A stretch of 64,000 nt of DNA from Candidatus Eisenbacteria bacterium RBG_16_71_46 (GCA_001780165.1 MFFQ01000037.1:167416-231415), one strand, 5' to 3'; shown: positions 47,911 through 57,582, counted from the first letter of the stretch. Translations and numbers: made by a program. The notes: generated by a model from the letters alone, not told the origin.

Positions 47911-50124
47911 TCACTCGTCCCCGCTCGCGCGCCGCGGCTCGCCCTGCGCGCGCAGCATCCGCTGGCGCCGTTCCACGCGGGACACCCCCGACACGCGACG
48001 GATCGCGGCGATCACCTCCTGAAGCTTCGCCAGGTGCGGCACCTCGACCACGAACACGCCGCGCGCGGTACGGTCCTCGGCCGCCATGCCCGCGGTACGG
48101 ATGTTCACCTGGGTCGTCGCGATCGCCTTGGCGATGTCGGCGAGCAGCGAGGTCCGGTCGTGCCCGTAGACCACCAGACGCACGGGAAAGGTCTCGCCGG
48201 CGCGGGTGTCCCACTCGACCGCCACGCGGCGTTCCGCCGGCGTCCGCGAGCCGAAGGTGTTGGGGCAGTCCTGGCGGTGCACCGAGACCCCGCGGCCCAC
48301 GGTGACGATCCCGATGACGCGGTCCCCCGGCACCGGCTGGCAGCAGCGGGCGAAGCTCAGCATCACGTTGTCGATGCCCTGGATGCGTACCCCGCCGGTG
48401 GGCCGCCGGCCGATGCCGAGCGCCTCGAGCGGACCCTTCGCCAGGCGCTCGGCAAAGCCCTCCTTCTCGGGGAGCAGCTTGCGCACGACCTGGACCACCG
48501 ACAGCTGGCCCTCGGCGATGCGCGCGAACATCTGATCGAGATCGCTAAACCCGAGCCGACGCGCCTCCTCTTCCAACTCGGCGTCCGTCGCGTGGTGCTT
48601 CACCCGCTTGAGCTCGCGCTCCAGCATCTCCCGACCCAGCGCGACGCTGTCATCGTGGCGCCGCAGGCGAAGCCAGTGGCGGATCTTGCTCCGCGCCCCC
48701 GCCGTGCGCACCATCTGCAGCCAGTCCTCGTGGGGTTGGGCGTGCGGGGAGGTGATGATCTCGACCGTGTCGCCGCTGCGCAGCTGGTAGCGCAACGGCA
48801 CCAGCTCGCCGTTGATGCGGGCGCCGACGGCGTGCTGTCCCACTTCGGTATGGATGAGGAAGGCGAAGTCGAGCGGCGTCGCCCCCTTTGCCAGGCGCTT
48901 GAGTTCGCGCCGCGGGGTGTAGACGAACACCTCCTCCTGGTAGAGGGCGGTGCGCAGGTAGTCCATGTACTCGTCGTCGGTCGCGGTGCGCTGCCAGTCC
49001 GCGGTCTGCGCGACGAAGCCGCCGAGTTTGGCGTCGAGCTCCTCGTCGAGATGCCCGCCCTGCTTGTAGACGTAATGCGCGGCGATGCCGGTCTCCGCGG
49101 TACGGTGCATGTCGCGCGTGCGGATCTGGATCTCGACCATCTCCCCCTGCGGCGTCAGCACGGTGGTGTGGAGCGACTGATACATGTTGCCCTTCGGGGT
49201 GGCGATGTAGTCCTTGAAGCGGTCGGCCACCGGCGTGAAGAGGTCGTGTGCCACGCCCAGCGCGCGGTAGCAGTCGTTGCGCGTGTGGGCGATGATGCGC
49301 AGCCCGAACAGGTCGTAAATGCTCTCGAAATCGCGCCCGGCCTGGAGCTTGTTGTAGATCGAGTAGAAGTGCTTGGGCCGGCCGCGCACTTCGGCGCGGA
49401 CGCCGGCGGCTCGCAAGCCCTCCTCCAGTCGTTCGCGCACGGAGGCGAGGAACGCCTCGCGCTCCTCACGCCGCGCCTGGATCCGGCGCGAGATGTCGAT
49501 GTACGCCGGCTCGTCGAGGACCTTGAGGCTCAAGTCTTCGAGTTCGCGCTTGATGCCCGCCATCCCCAGGCGATGCGCGAGCGGCGCGTAAATGTCGCGC
49601 GTCTCGGCGCTGATCCGCTCCTGCTTGTCCGCCCGCAGGTACTGGATGGTGCGCATGTTGTGTAGGCGATCGGCGAGCTTGATGAAGATCACCCGCAGGT
49701 CGCGCGCCATCGAGATCAGCATGCGCCGGAAGTTCTCGGCCTGCGCCGCCTCCTGGCGGTCGAAGTGAAGTCCCGAGATCTTGGTCAGCCCGTCCACCAG
49801 GCCGGACACCTCCTTGCCGAAGCGCTTGGCGACGTCCTCGATCGTGACCGGGGTGTCCTCCACCACGTCGTGCAGCAGCGCCGCGCAGGCGGTCGGGGTG
49901 TCGAGCCGCGCATCGAGCAGGTCGAGCAGGATGAGGCACACCGAGACCGCGTGCGAGACGTAGGGCTCGCCCGACTCCCGCGCCTGGCCGTGGTGGCTCT
50001 CGGCCGCGAAATCGTAGCAGGCCGCGACCCGGTCTCGATCCACGCGCGGGGCGCGGTCGTCGAGCGCCGCGAGCAGGGTGGCCCGCAGCTCCGGGTACTC
50101 GCCGCCGGCGGGCGGACCGCTCAC
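47911..50124 (-). CDS. RelA/SpoT family bifunctional (p)ppGpp synthetase/hydrolase
   Basis: GTG 50124; HD domain (YVSHAVSVCLILLDL...AALLHDVVEDT...IFIKLADRLHNMRTI), synthetase domain, TGS (VFVYTPRRELKRLAKGATPLDFAFLIHTEVG), C-terminal ACT-like. Confidence 0.95.
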   Translation of the reverse strand: MSGPPAGGEYPELRATLLAALDDRAPRVDRDRVAACYDFAAESHHGQARESGEPYVSHAVSVCLILLDLLDARLDTPTACAALLHDVVEDTPVTIEDVAKRFGKEVSGLVDGLTKISGLHFDRQEAAQAENFRRMLISMARDLRVIFIKLADRLHNMRTIQYLRADKQERISAETRDIYAPLAHRLGMAGIKRELEDLSLKVLDEPAYIDISRRIQARREEREAFLASVRERLEEGLRAAGVRAEVRGRPKHFYSIYNKLQAGRDFESIYDLFGLRIIAHTRNDCYRALGVAHDLFTPVADRFKDYIATPKGNMYQSLHTTVLTPQGEMVEIQIRTRDMHRTAETGIAAHYVYKQGGHLDEELDAKLGGFVAQTADWQRTATDDEYMDYLRTALYQEEVFVYTPRRELKRLAKGATPLDFAFLIHTEVGQHAVGARINGELVPLRYQLRSGDTVEIITSPHAQPHEDWLQMVRTAGARSKIRHWLRLRRHDDSVALGREMLERELKRVKHHATDAELEEEARRLGFSDLDQMFARIAEGQLSVVQVVRKLLPEKEGFAERLAKGPLEALGIGRRPTGGVRIQGIDNVMLSFARCCQPVPGDRVIGIVTVGRGVSVHRQDCPNTFGSRTPAERRVAVEWDTRAGETFPVRLVVYGHDRTSLLADIAKAIATTQVNIRTAGMAAEDRTARGVFVVEVPHLAKLQEVIAAIRRVSGVSRVERRQRMLRAQGEPRRASGDE

Positions 50125-51833
50125 GGCAGCCGTACCCCCTTCACCTTGAGTTGCACCCGGGTCGTGCCCATCCACTCGTTGCGGCTTGGCGTGAACGCGA
50201 GGTCGCAGCGCCCGGCGCGGGCGACGGCCCCGGCGAGCTCCCCGAGGCCGAAGCCGATGGCCTCGGCGGAGCCGGTCGCGTCGCGCACCGCCAGCCGCAG
50301 GTGGCGCCCGCCCCCGACCGCCGTGGCGGAGGTCACGGCGAGATCGCACGCGCGGAACAGCGGCTCGGGGTTGTCGAGGCCGTGCGGGGACAGGCGGTCG
50401 AGCCAATCCACCAGCGCCAGATCGCATTCCGCGATCTGGACCTCGCCCTCCACCACCAGGCGGGATTCGAACGCGCTCGGGGCCAGGCGCTCGCGCACCA
50501 GCCGCTCGAACCGCTCCCGCAGCGCGGGCAACCGGTTGCGCGACACCGTGAGCCCGGCGGCGAAGGCGTGGCCGCCCCACGCCTCGAGCAGATCGCCGCA
50601 GTCTCCGAGCAGGCGGTTGAGGTCGAGCCCGGCCAGGCTGCGGCCCGAGCCGCGGCCGCGCTCGCCGTCGAGCGCCACCAGGACGGTGGGCCGCTGGAAG
50701 CGTTCGACCAGCCGCGACGCGACGATGCCGATGACGCCCGCGTGCCACGTCTCCGACCACAGCACGATCGAGGCGCAGTCGGGCCACCCCAGCTCGGTCT
50801 CGACGCGGCGCGCGGCCTCGTCCAGAGCCTTCTCGTCGTAACGACGGCGGCGCTGGTTGTCGTCCTCCAGGCTCTCGGCGTAACTGCGCCCCTCGGCCGG
50901 CTCGCGCACCAGCAGCAGCCGCACTCCCTGCTCGGCATTGCCCATGCGCCCGGCGGCGTTGATCCGGGGCGCGAGCACGAAGGCGACGTGTTCGCTGCTG
51001 ATGCGCTTGCCGCCCAGCCCGGCCACCTCGATCAGCGCCCGCAGGCCCGGGCGGCGCGTGCGGTTGAGTCGTTCCAGGCCGAGGCGGGCCAGCACCCGAT
51101 TCTCCCCCACCAGCGGGACGACGTCGGCAATGGTGCCGAGCGCCACGACGTCGAGCAGCTCGCACGCGGCCGCCAGTCCTCCGTGCTCGCCCAGCAGCGT
51201 CTGCGCCAGCTTGAACGCCACGCCCACGCCCGCCAGCGACTTGAACGGATAGCCGCAGCCCTCCCGGTGCGGGTTCACCACCGCCGCCGCCTCGGGCAGC
51301 ACCGGCGGAGGCTCGTGATGGTCGGTGATCACGGTCTCGATGCCGAGCGTCCGCGCGCGCGCCACCTGCTCGAGCGCCGTGATCCCGCAATCCACGGTGA
51401 CGATCAGCGTGCAGCCGTGCTGGCGGGCGGTGTCCACCCCGTCGTGCGACAGCCCGTAGCCGTCGCGGGTGCGGTGGGGGATGCGGTACTCGACCCGGGC
51501 CCCCAGCGACTCGAGCACCGAATACATCAGGAAGGTGGAGGTGATGCCGTCGACGTCGTAGTCGCCGTGCACCAGGATGCGCTCCCCGCGTCCGATCGCG
51601 AGACGGATGCGATCCGCGGCCCGATCCACGTCGCGCAGGGCCAATGGATCGTGGAGGTCGTCGATCGTGGGATCGAGGAAACGCCGGGCGGCCTCGGGCG
51701 TCGAGACACCGCGGTTGATCAGCGCGTGCGCCACCGGCAGCGGCGCATCCAGATCGAGGGCGATCTGAAGCGCCCGTTCCGGGTCACGGCCGGGATGGAG
51801 AACCCATTGCGGAGCGGCGGGTGGGGCGAACAC
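50121..51833 (-). CDS. recJ: Single-stranded-DNA-specific exonuclease RecJ
   Basis: GTG 51833; ILVHGDYDVDGITSTFLMYSVLESLGA, TLIVTVDCGIT, VITDHHEPPPVLPEAAAVVNPH, LAPRINAAGRMGNAEQGVRLLL. Confidence 0.96.
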   Translation of the reverse strand: MFAPPAAPQWVLHPGRDPERALQIALDLDAPLPVAHALINRGVSTPEAARRFLDPTIDDLHDPLALRDVDRAADRIRLAIGRGERILVHGDYDVDGITSTFLMYSVLESLGARVEYRIPHRTRDGYGLSHDGVDTARQHGCTLIVTVDCGITALEQVARARTLGIETVITDHHEPPPVLPEAAAVVNPHREGCGYPFKSLAGVGVAFKLAQTLLGEHGGLAAACELLDVVALGTIADVVPLVGENRVLARLGLERLNRTRRPGLRALIEVAGLGGKRISSEHVAFVLAPRINAAGRMGNAEQGVRLLLVREPAEGRSYAESLEDDNQRRRRYDEKALDEAARRVETELGWPDCASIVLWSETWHAGVIGIVASRLVERFQRPTVLVALDGERGRGSGRSLAGLDLNRLLGDCGDLLEAWGGHAFAAGLTVSRNRLPALRERFERLVRERLAPSAFESRLVVEGEVQIAECDLALVDWLDRLSPHGLDNPEPLFRACDLAVTSATAVGGGRHLRLAVRDATGSAEAIGFGLGELAGAVARAGRCDLAFTPSRNEWMGTTRVQLKVKGVRLP

Positions 51834-51875
51834 GGTGGTCTCGGTGGACGGTGCGGGGGATGCGAATCGGGTCCG

Positions 51876-51905
51876 ACGCTAGCAGCCGTGTTCGCGCGCG
51901 GTCAA
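51876..51905 (-). promoter_or_regulatory. Candidate recJ promoter
   Basis: Minus strand TTGACC (51900-51905), 18 bp, TAGCGT (51876-51881). Confidence 0.5.
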
Positions 51906-53911
51906 GGAGCGCTACCGCCGAACTCCGCGCGCAGCCGAGCGACGCGACCGTCGCCCGATTCGGGCAGCCGCCCCGCGCGCTCGAGCGCGGCATCGCGGGC
52001 CGCCGCATCGCCGAGCTCGTGACACGCCCGGGCGAGTCGCAACCATCCGTCGTAGTAGCGGGGGTCGAGCGCCAGCGTGCGCTCGAAGGCGGCTCGGGCC
52101 TGTGCGGGTCGCCCGAGCGCGTCGCTCGCCACGCCCAACGCATACTCCAGACTGGCATCGTCGGTCTTCCAACGCGCGGCGTGCTCCAGATACGGCAGCG
52201 CCTCGCCGAGCCGGCCAGCCAGCAGCAGGTATTGTCCCCACACCGCCGCCACGTCGGGGTCGCCGGGGCGGCGCGCGAGCATCGCGCGCAGCGCCGCCTC
52301 GGCCTCCTCGAAGCGCCGCAGCCGCACCAGGGCGGTGGCCTCGAACACCTGGGCATCGCGCTGCCGCGGATCCAGCGCCAGCGTGGCGCGCGCCTCGGCG
52401 AGCACGTTCCCCCAGTCGGCGTGGCGGAAGCCCATCGCCGCGCGGGCCAGGTGGATCTCCGGACGCCGCGGATCGAGGGTCTCGGCCCGCCGGAGCAGCT
52501 CGCGGGCCTCGGGTTCGCGGCCCCGCTCCGCCAGGATCCCGGCCCAGCCGATGAAGCCCACGGGGTTGTGCGGCTGGGTGGCGATCATGGCCCGGAACAT
52601 GGCGCCGTCATCGCGCCAGGTGGGCAGCAGGCGCAGCGTGACGGCCGCGCTCGCCACCACCAGCGCCGCGGCCGCCACCCATGCCGCCCCCGCGGCCGGG
52701 CGCCACCGCGCCAGGGCGGGTGCGGTGACCGCCAGCCCCAACGCCCACGCCGCCCCCGCCGAGGGCAGGTAGACCACGCGCTCCGAGGTGGCGACGAATC
52801 CGCGGACCAGGGCGAGCCCCACCAGCGGAAGCAGCGCGAGCCAGAACAGCGCCAGCGGCAGCGCGGCGCGCGCGCGACGTCGCAACAGCAGGACCAGCGT
52901 GCCGCCCAGCATCAGGTGCAGCACCGCCCCGCCCACGGCAGCCGGGGTCCAGTGCGCGGGAGGCAGTGCGGGCGTGAAGTCGGGCGTGTGAGGGTAACCG
53001 GGCCACAGGAAGCCGAGGAAGGCGGGAAGCGCCAGCCAGCCGGTCCACCGCCCGCGCTCCAGGGTGGCGGGATCGAGCGCGCCTTCGCCGCCGGGGGCGA
53101 CCACGACGTGGACCGCCATCCATACGACGGTCACCGCGAGATACGGGGCGAGCCAGGCGAGCATCTCGCGCGCACCGCGCGGCGGGCCCGGCTCGGTCCA
53201 CTCCGCCACCGCCACGAGCGCGACGAACGGGGCGGCGGCCTCCTTGCTCAGCAGCGCCGCCGCGAGCAGGACCATCGGCCCCCAGCCGGGCCACGCGCGC
53301 CTCGCGCCTCGCGCGCGCCGATCGAGTGCCAGGGCGGCGAACAAGAACCCCGCGCACAGCAGGTCGCTTCGCCCCGCGATCCACGCCACCGACTCGACGT
53401 GCGCGGGCATGGCCGCGAACCACAGCCCACCAATCCAGGCGGCGGCGCGCGGCGCGCCGCCGGCCAGCATCAGTCCGACCATCAGCGCGGTGGCTGCGGC
53501 GTGGGCCAGCAGGTTGGCGGCGTGGAAGGGACCCGGCTGCCAGTCGCCCAGGCGCCCGTTGAGCCAGTAGGACAGCGTGACCAGCGGCCGCCACAACCCC
53601 GAGACGCCACCCGCCTGCTCCCAGAAGTCCGAGACCATCAGGCGCCCGAGATGCCCGGTGTCGCGCAGGAAGGCGTTGGCCTCGACCAGCTCGTGATCGT
53701 CCCGCACGAACCCGGCGGAGAGCGCGGGCAGGTACAGCGCCGCGGCGAGCAGGCCCGACCACAGGGCGGGGTGGCGGAGGAGCGTGGCCAGCCACGCGGA
53801 CAGCGCTCCCCCGGGCCGCGCACGGCCGGCACGCGCCCCGGCGGCCGCCCCCGCGCGGCGCAACGATTCGGCCCGGCGGGACGAGCCCGCCGGGCGCGAT
53901 CGCGACTTCAA
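51902..53911 (-). CDS. Multi-pass membrane protein with C-terminal TPR repeats (TMTC / O-mannosyltransferase-like)
   Basis: PALSAGFVRDDHELVEANAFLRD...GLWRPLVTLSYWLNG...FHAANLLAHAAATALMVGLML...HVESVAWIAGRSDLLCAGFLFAAL...; TPR-like repeats in the C-terminal third. TTG start at 53911 uncertain. Confidence 0.75.
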   Translation of the reverse strand: MKSRSRPAGSSRRAESLRRAGAAAGARAGRARPGGALSAWLATLLRHPALWSGLLAAALYLPALSAGFVRDDHELVEANAFLRDTGHLGRLMVSDFWEQAGGVSGLWRPLVTLSYWLNGRLGDWQPGPFHAANLLAHAAATALMVGLMLAGGAPRAAAWIGGLWFAAMPAHVESVAWIAGRSDLLCAGFLFAALALDRRARGARRAWPGWGPMVLLAAALLSKEAAAPFVALVAVAEWTEPGPPRGAREMLAWLAPYLAVTVVWMAVHVVVAPGGEGALDPATLERGRWTGWLALPAFLGFLWPGYPHTPDFTPALPPAHWTPAAVGGAVLHLMLGGTLVLLLRRRARAALPLALFWLALLPLVGLALVRGFVATSERVVYLPSAGAAWALGLAVTAPALARWRPAAGAAWVAAAALVVASAAVTLRLLPTWRDDGAMFRAMIATQPHNPVGFIGWAGILAERGREPEARELLRRAETLDPRRPEIHLARAAMGFRHADWGNVLAEARATLALDPRQRDAQVFEATALVRLRRFEEAEAALRAMLARRPGDPDVAAVWGQYLLLAGRLGEALPYLEHAARWKTDDASLEYALGVASDALGRPAQARAAFERTLALDPRYYDGWLRLARACHELGDAAARDAALERAGRLPESGDGRVARLRAEFGGSAP

Positions 53912-53913
53912 TC

Positions 53914-54317
<404 letters not shown>

Positions 54318-54333
<16 letters not shown>

Positions 54334-54770
54334 AAACCCAGGACTTTGTCGAGCGCCTCGTTGACCAACTGGTCGGCGCGCGCGTTTTCCTCGCGCCGCA
54401 CCGCTTCGAAGCGCACCTGCGGGAGCCGCGCCGTCACGGCACGCGCGGTGGCGTGCAGCGGCTTGAGGCCCCCGTGCTTCACTCGGTACTCGCCGGTCAT
54501 CTGCCGCACGACCAGCTCGGAATCCATGCATACGCGCAAGTCCGGCGCCCCGTGGCGCGCCGCGGCCTCGAGCCCGGCGATCAGCGCACGGTACTCGGCG
54601 ACGTTGTTGGTCACCGCGCCGAGATACTCCCCGCGGGCCTCGACCTCGAGGCCGTCCGGCCCGAGGAGCACGTAACCCAGTGCCCCGGGACCCGGATTGC
54701 CGCGCGAGCCCCCGTCGCAGCGCAGCGTCCACGGCCGGCCCGCGTCGTTCACCGCCGCACCATAACCCAT
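54318..54770 (-). CDS. Ribonuclease HI family protein
   Basis: ATG 54770; LRCDGGSRGNPGPGALGYVLLG...NNVAEYRALIAGLEAA...CMDSELVVRQM...ENARADQLVN (D-E-D-D). Confidence 0.92.
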
Positions 54771-54783
54771 GCGGTGGGGGCGC

Positions 54784-56199
54784 TCAAGCGGGCGCGGGCG
54801 CCGGCGACGCCTCGTCGAGCCAGCCGGCCCGCGCCAGCGCCCGGAGCGCGTCCGCCTCACCCAGTCGCATCAGATCGGCGGCGTTCGCCGGGTCCACCCC
54901 CAGCAGCCCTCCCGGCAGCGTGCGCTCGGGCTCGACCACGCACATTTTGACCGGCGCTCCATCCGGCGGGCGCTGCGACCAGTCCGCGGGGATGGCCTGC
55001 AGCTCGCCCTGCAGACCGCGCCAGTTCAGGATCTCGAATAGTCTCGAGCCCAGGTCGAAGAGATTCGGCACGCGGGGCGTCCCCTCCAGGGACCGGCTGG
55101 GATTGAGCAGGACCACGATCGCGGCATCCGCCTCCTCCCCCATGACCACGCGCAGCGGCTGGTCGTTGAACACCCCGCCGTCGAGGAACTCCCGCCCGCG
55201 CAGGCGCACGGGTTCGAACACCAGCGGCAGCGCCGAGGAGGCGACCACCGCCTGCAGCATCTCGTCGGCGTCGCGCAGCACCTGGATCTCCCCCAGGCTC
55301 TCGTCCGCCAGGCGCCGCAGCGCGGGCGACGGATCGGGCCAGTTGATGAAATAGCAGATCCGCCCGTTGTCCACCGCGAGCGCGCTGAAGATCAACCGCA
55401 CCGAGCCGTCGGTCAGCCGGTGCAATTCGGCGGGGTCCGCGACGCGCTCGAGCAGACGGCGTCGCGCGGCTCCGCCCCACAGGCCGCGACCCCCGGTCTC
55501 GGGCAGCAGGCGGATGAGCAGGCCGCGCATCCACTGCCCGGTCCTCCCCGAGCGGTTCAGCAGCCACACCCCCGCCAGCACCAGCAGCGCCGTGGCGCTG
55601 AAGCGGTGGGGCCACGGCAGACCGGTCGCGAGGGTGAGCACGTGCGCCAGCCCGGCCACCAGCAGGATGCGACCGACCCAGCGATGCCAGCGGGCGGGAT
55701 CGGAGGCCGGCGCCAGGCGCGCGATCCACCCTTCCACCGGGCGCGAGAGGCTCGCCGCGATCCCGCCCAGCACGCCGATCGTGATCCAGGCGAGAATGTC
55801 CGGGACCGGGGACGAGGCGTCGCCGCGCCCGGCGACACCTCCCCGCAGCCATCGGAGCGCCCCGACCTCGGGCGATCCGGCCAGGGTGAGGATGACCTCG
55901 AGCAACGCGAACGTCACGAGCAGCATACCGCCGGCACGGATGGCGAGGGTGGCCCAGCGCATGCCGATGCCCGACGGGCGCAGGCGCGACCAGATCTCCA
56001 CCAGGGGCTGGGTGCGGAATCCGTTCGTGACCCACAGCAACGCGTTGATCGCGCCCACCGACACCCCGGAGATGACCGCCGGCCGCACGCCGAGCGACTC
56101 GAGCACGCGCAGCACCCCGATCTCGTAGGCGCCCATCGCCCCGCCGCCCGAGAGCACCAGCGCCAGGCGCCGGAAGGGGAAGTCGGGCCGCAGCCGCAT
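54784..56199 (-). CDS. Patatin-like phospholipase with internal transmembrane segments
   Basis: LVLSGGGAMGAYEIGVLRVLESLGVRPAVISGVSVGAINALLW (GXGXXG-like, GXSXG) and FLDGGVFNDQPL (DGG). Confidence 0.88.
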   Translation of the reverse strand: MRLRPDFPFRRLALVLSGGGAMGAYEIGVLRVLESLGVRPAVISGVSVGAINALLWVTNGFRTQPLVEIWSRLRPSGIGMRWATLAIRAGGMLLVTFALLEVILTLAGSPEVGALRWLRGGVAGRGDASSPVPDILAWITIGVLGGIAASLSRPVEGWIARLAPASDPARWHRWVGRILLVAGLAHVLTLATGLPWPHRFSATALLVLAGVWLLNRSGRTGQWMRGLLIRLLPETGGRGLWGGAARRRLLERVADPAELHRLTDGSVRLIFSALAVDNGRICYFINWPDPSPALRRLADESLGEIQVLRDADEMLQAVVASSALPLVFEPVRLRGREFLDGGVFNDQPLRVVMGEEADAAIVVLLNPSRSLEGTPRVPNLFDLGSRLFEILNWRGLQGELQAIPADWSQRPPDGAPVKMCVVEPERTLPGGLLGVDPANAADLMRLGEADALRALARAGWLDEASPAPAPA

Positions 56200-56249
56200 C
56201 GACCGTCGCGGCTAGCGCGCGAGGCGGGCGCGATCCCCGCGGCGCGACA

Positions 56250-56975
56250 TCAGATCGCCTCCGGGGGCAGGATGAGCATGCGGCCGCAGCCGTCGCAGAC
56301 CAGCGGGCGGTCGCGCCGCCGGGCCTCCTGCATGACCTGAGGCGGCTGGGCGCGGTAGCAGCCGCCGCACGCGCCCTTGAGGATCGGCACCACCGCGCGC
56401 GCGTCGCGCGAGGCGCGGATGCGCTCGTAGCGCCCCCGCGTCACGGCGTCGAGGCCCTCGATCTGCAGCTTCCGCTCGGCCTCGAGCTCGGCGAGCCGGG
56501 CGCGGTCGACCTGCTCCTCGGCGTCGATCTGCCGGGTTCGCTCCGCCGCGTCGTGCTCCGCCGTCTTCACCGCCGCCTCGATGCCCGGCCGCTGCGCCTG
56601 GATTTCCTCCTCCTCCTCGAGCCGCACCAGCACGTCGGTCTCGAGATCGGAGCGCTTCGCCTTGGTGGTGGCGATCTCCTTGAGCAGCGCGGTGTACTCC
56701 TCGTTCTTCTTGACCGCCGGCAGCTGCCCCTGGAACTTGCGCTCCTGATCGGCCAACGCCTCGATGTCCTTCTCGATCTGGCGCCTCCCGAGCTGGAGCG
56801 CGCCGAGCCGGCTCTTGAGCCGATCGAGCCGCCCGCGCTCGTCGGCGATGCGTTGCTCGAGCGCGCGGCGCTGCTCCGGGAAGCGCTCGAGCGCGGCGTG
56901 AAGGGTCGCCACTTCCTCGTCCAATCCCCTCAGGGCCCACAGGTGCTCGAGCAACTCGCCCATTCCCGTGCTCAT
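56250..56975 (-). CDS. Coiled-coil C4-type zinc-ribbon protein
   Basis: Long coiled coil followed by GACGGCYRAQPPQVMQEARRRDRPLVCDGCGRMLIL. Start at 56975 (MSTGMGELLEH) or 56963. Confidence 0.88.
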   Translation of the reverse strand: MSTGMGELLEHLWALRGLDEEVATLHAALERFPEQRRALEQRIADERGRLDRLKSRLGALQLGRRQIEKDIEALADQERKFQGQLPAVKKNEEYTALLKEIATTKAKRSDLETDVLVRLEEEEEIQAQRPGIEAAVKTAEHDAAERTRQIDAEEQVDRARLAELEAERKLQIEGLDAVTRGRYERIRASRDARAVVPILKGACGGCYRAQPPQVMQEARRRDRPLVCDGCGRMLILPPEAI

Positions 56976-56981
56976 GCAACG

Positions 56982-57014
56982 AAAAACGGGGACGTCCTCG
57001 ACGGACATCCCCGT
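56982..57014 (-). terminator. Rho-independent terminator
   Basis: Minus strand ACGGGGATGTCCGTCGAGGACGTCCCCGTTTTT: strong stem with one internal mismatch followed by a T run. Confidence 0.8.
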
Positions 57015-57162
57015 GAACGGGTGTGTGCGGGGGCCGGGCGCCGCCCGGCGGCAGGCCCCCGCGATGCGGCCGCTCGCTGTCGCACCCTGCAGCCGGTTCG
57101 GCACATTCAGCGCACTCCCCTCGATCGCGTCGGCCGCCGCGGCCTACTCCAAACGAAAATTG

Positions 57163-57238
57163 TGGTGGGCGGAACAGGGCTCGAACCTGTGACCCCCAGG
57201 TTGTGATCCTGGTGCTCTGCCAGCTGAGCTATCCGCCC
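57163..57238 (-). tRNA. tRNA-Val (CAC), CCA encoded
   Basis: Minus strand GGGCGGATAGCTCAGCTGGCAGAGCACCAGGATCACAACCTGGGGGTCACAGGTTCGAGCCCTGTTCCGCCCACCA; anticodon loop ATCACAA. Confidence 0.93.
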
Positions 57239-57282
57239 GCGCAACCCCGGCGCTCGCCGCAGACTGGGCCGGAACCGCGATC

Positions 57283-57356
57283 TGGGCCCACCTGGATTCG
57301 AACCAGGGTCTTGCCGGTTATGAGCCGGCGGCTCTGGACCGCTGAGCTATGGGCCC
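57283..57356 (-). tRNA. tRNA with CAT anticodon (elongator Met, or Ile2 if lysidine-modified); CCA not encoded
   Basis: Minus strand GGGCCCATAGCTCAGCGGTCCAGAGCCGCCGGCTCATAACCGGCAAGACCCTGGTTCGAATCCAGGTGGGCCCA; anticodon loop CTCATAA. Confidence 0.92.
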
Positions 57357-57397
57357 AGCGTCGAACACGGGTCGTCCGGTGCGCCAAAGGCCGGCTG

Positions 57398-57427
57398 TTT
57401 CTATCACCCGCTCGACGAAAGTGTCAA
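57398..57427 (-). promoter_or_regulatory. Candidate promoter of the tRNA pair
   Basis: Minus strand TTGACA (57422-57427), 18 bp, TAGAAA (57398-57403); the tRNA begins at 57356. Confidence 0.6.
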
Positions 57428-57446
57428 GCCCGCGGCGGCTCCGCCC

Positions 57447-57574
57447 GCAAGCGTCCGCGAGCTGCGTTGCGCGGTCGGCTCCTCGCTCCGACGTGGCCGG
57501 GCACCACGCGCAGCGTGGTCGGCCACGACTCCGCTCGTCGCCCGACCGCGACCCCTTGCCCGCGGGCGTTTGCG
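57447..57574 (-). repeat. Nested inverted-repeat structure downstream of rpoD
   Basis: Perfect arms cgcggtcgg (57470-57478)/ccgaccgcg (57542-57550), gtggccg (57493-57499)/cggccac (57520-57526), ccacgc (57504-57509)/gcgtgg (57513-57518); imperfect outer arms cgcaagcgtccgc / gcgggcgtttgcg. Confidence 0.75.
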
Positions 57575-57582
57575 AACGGCGC

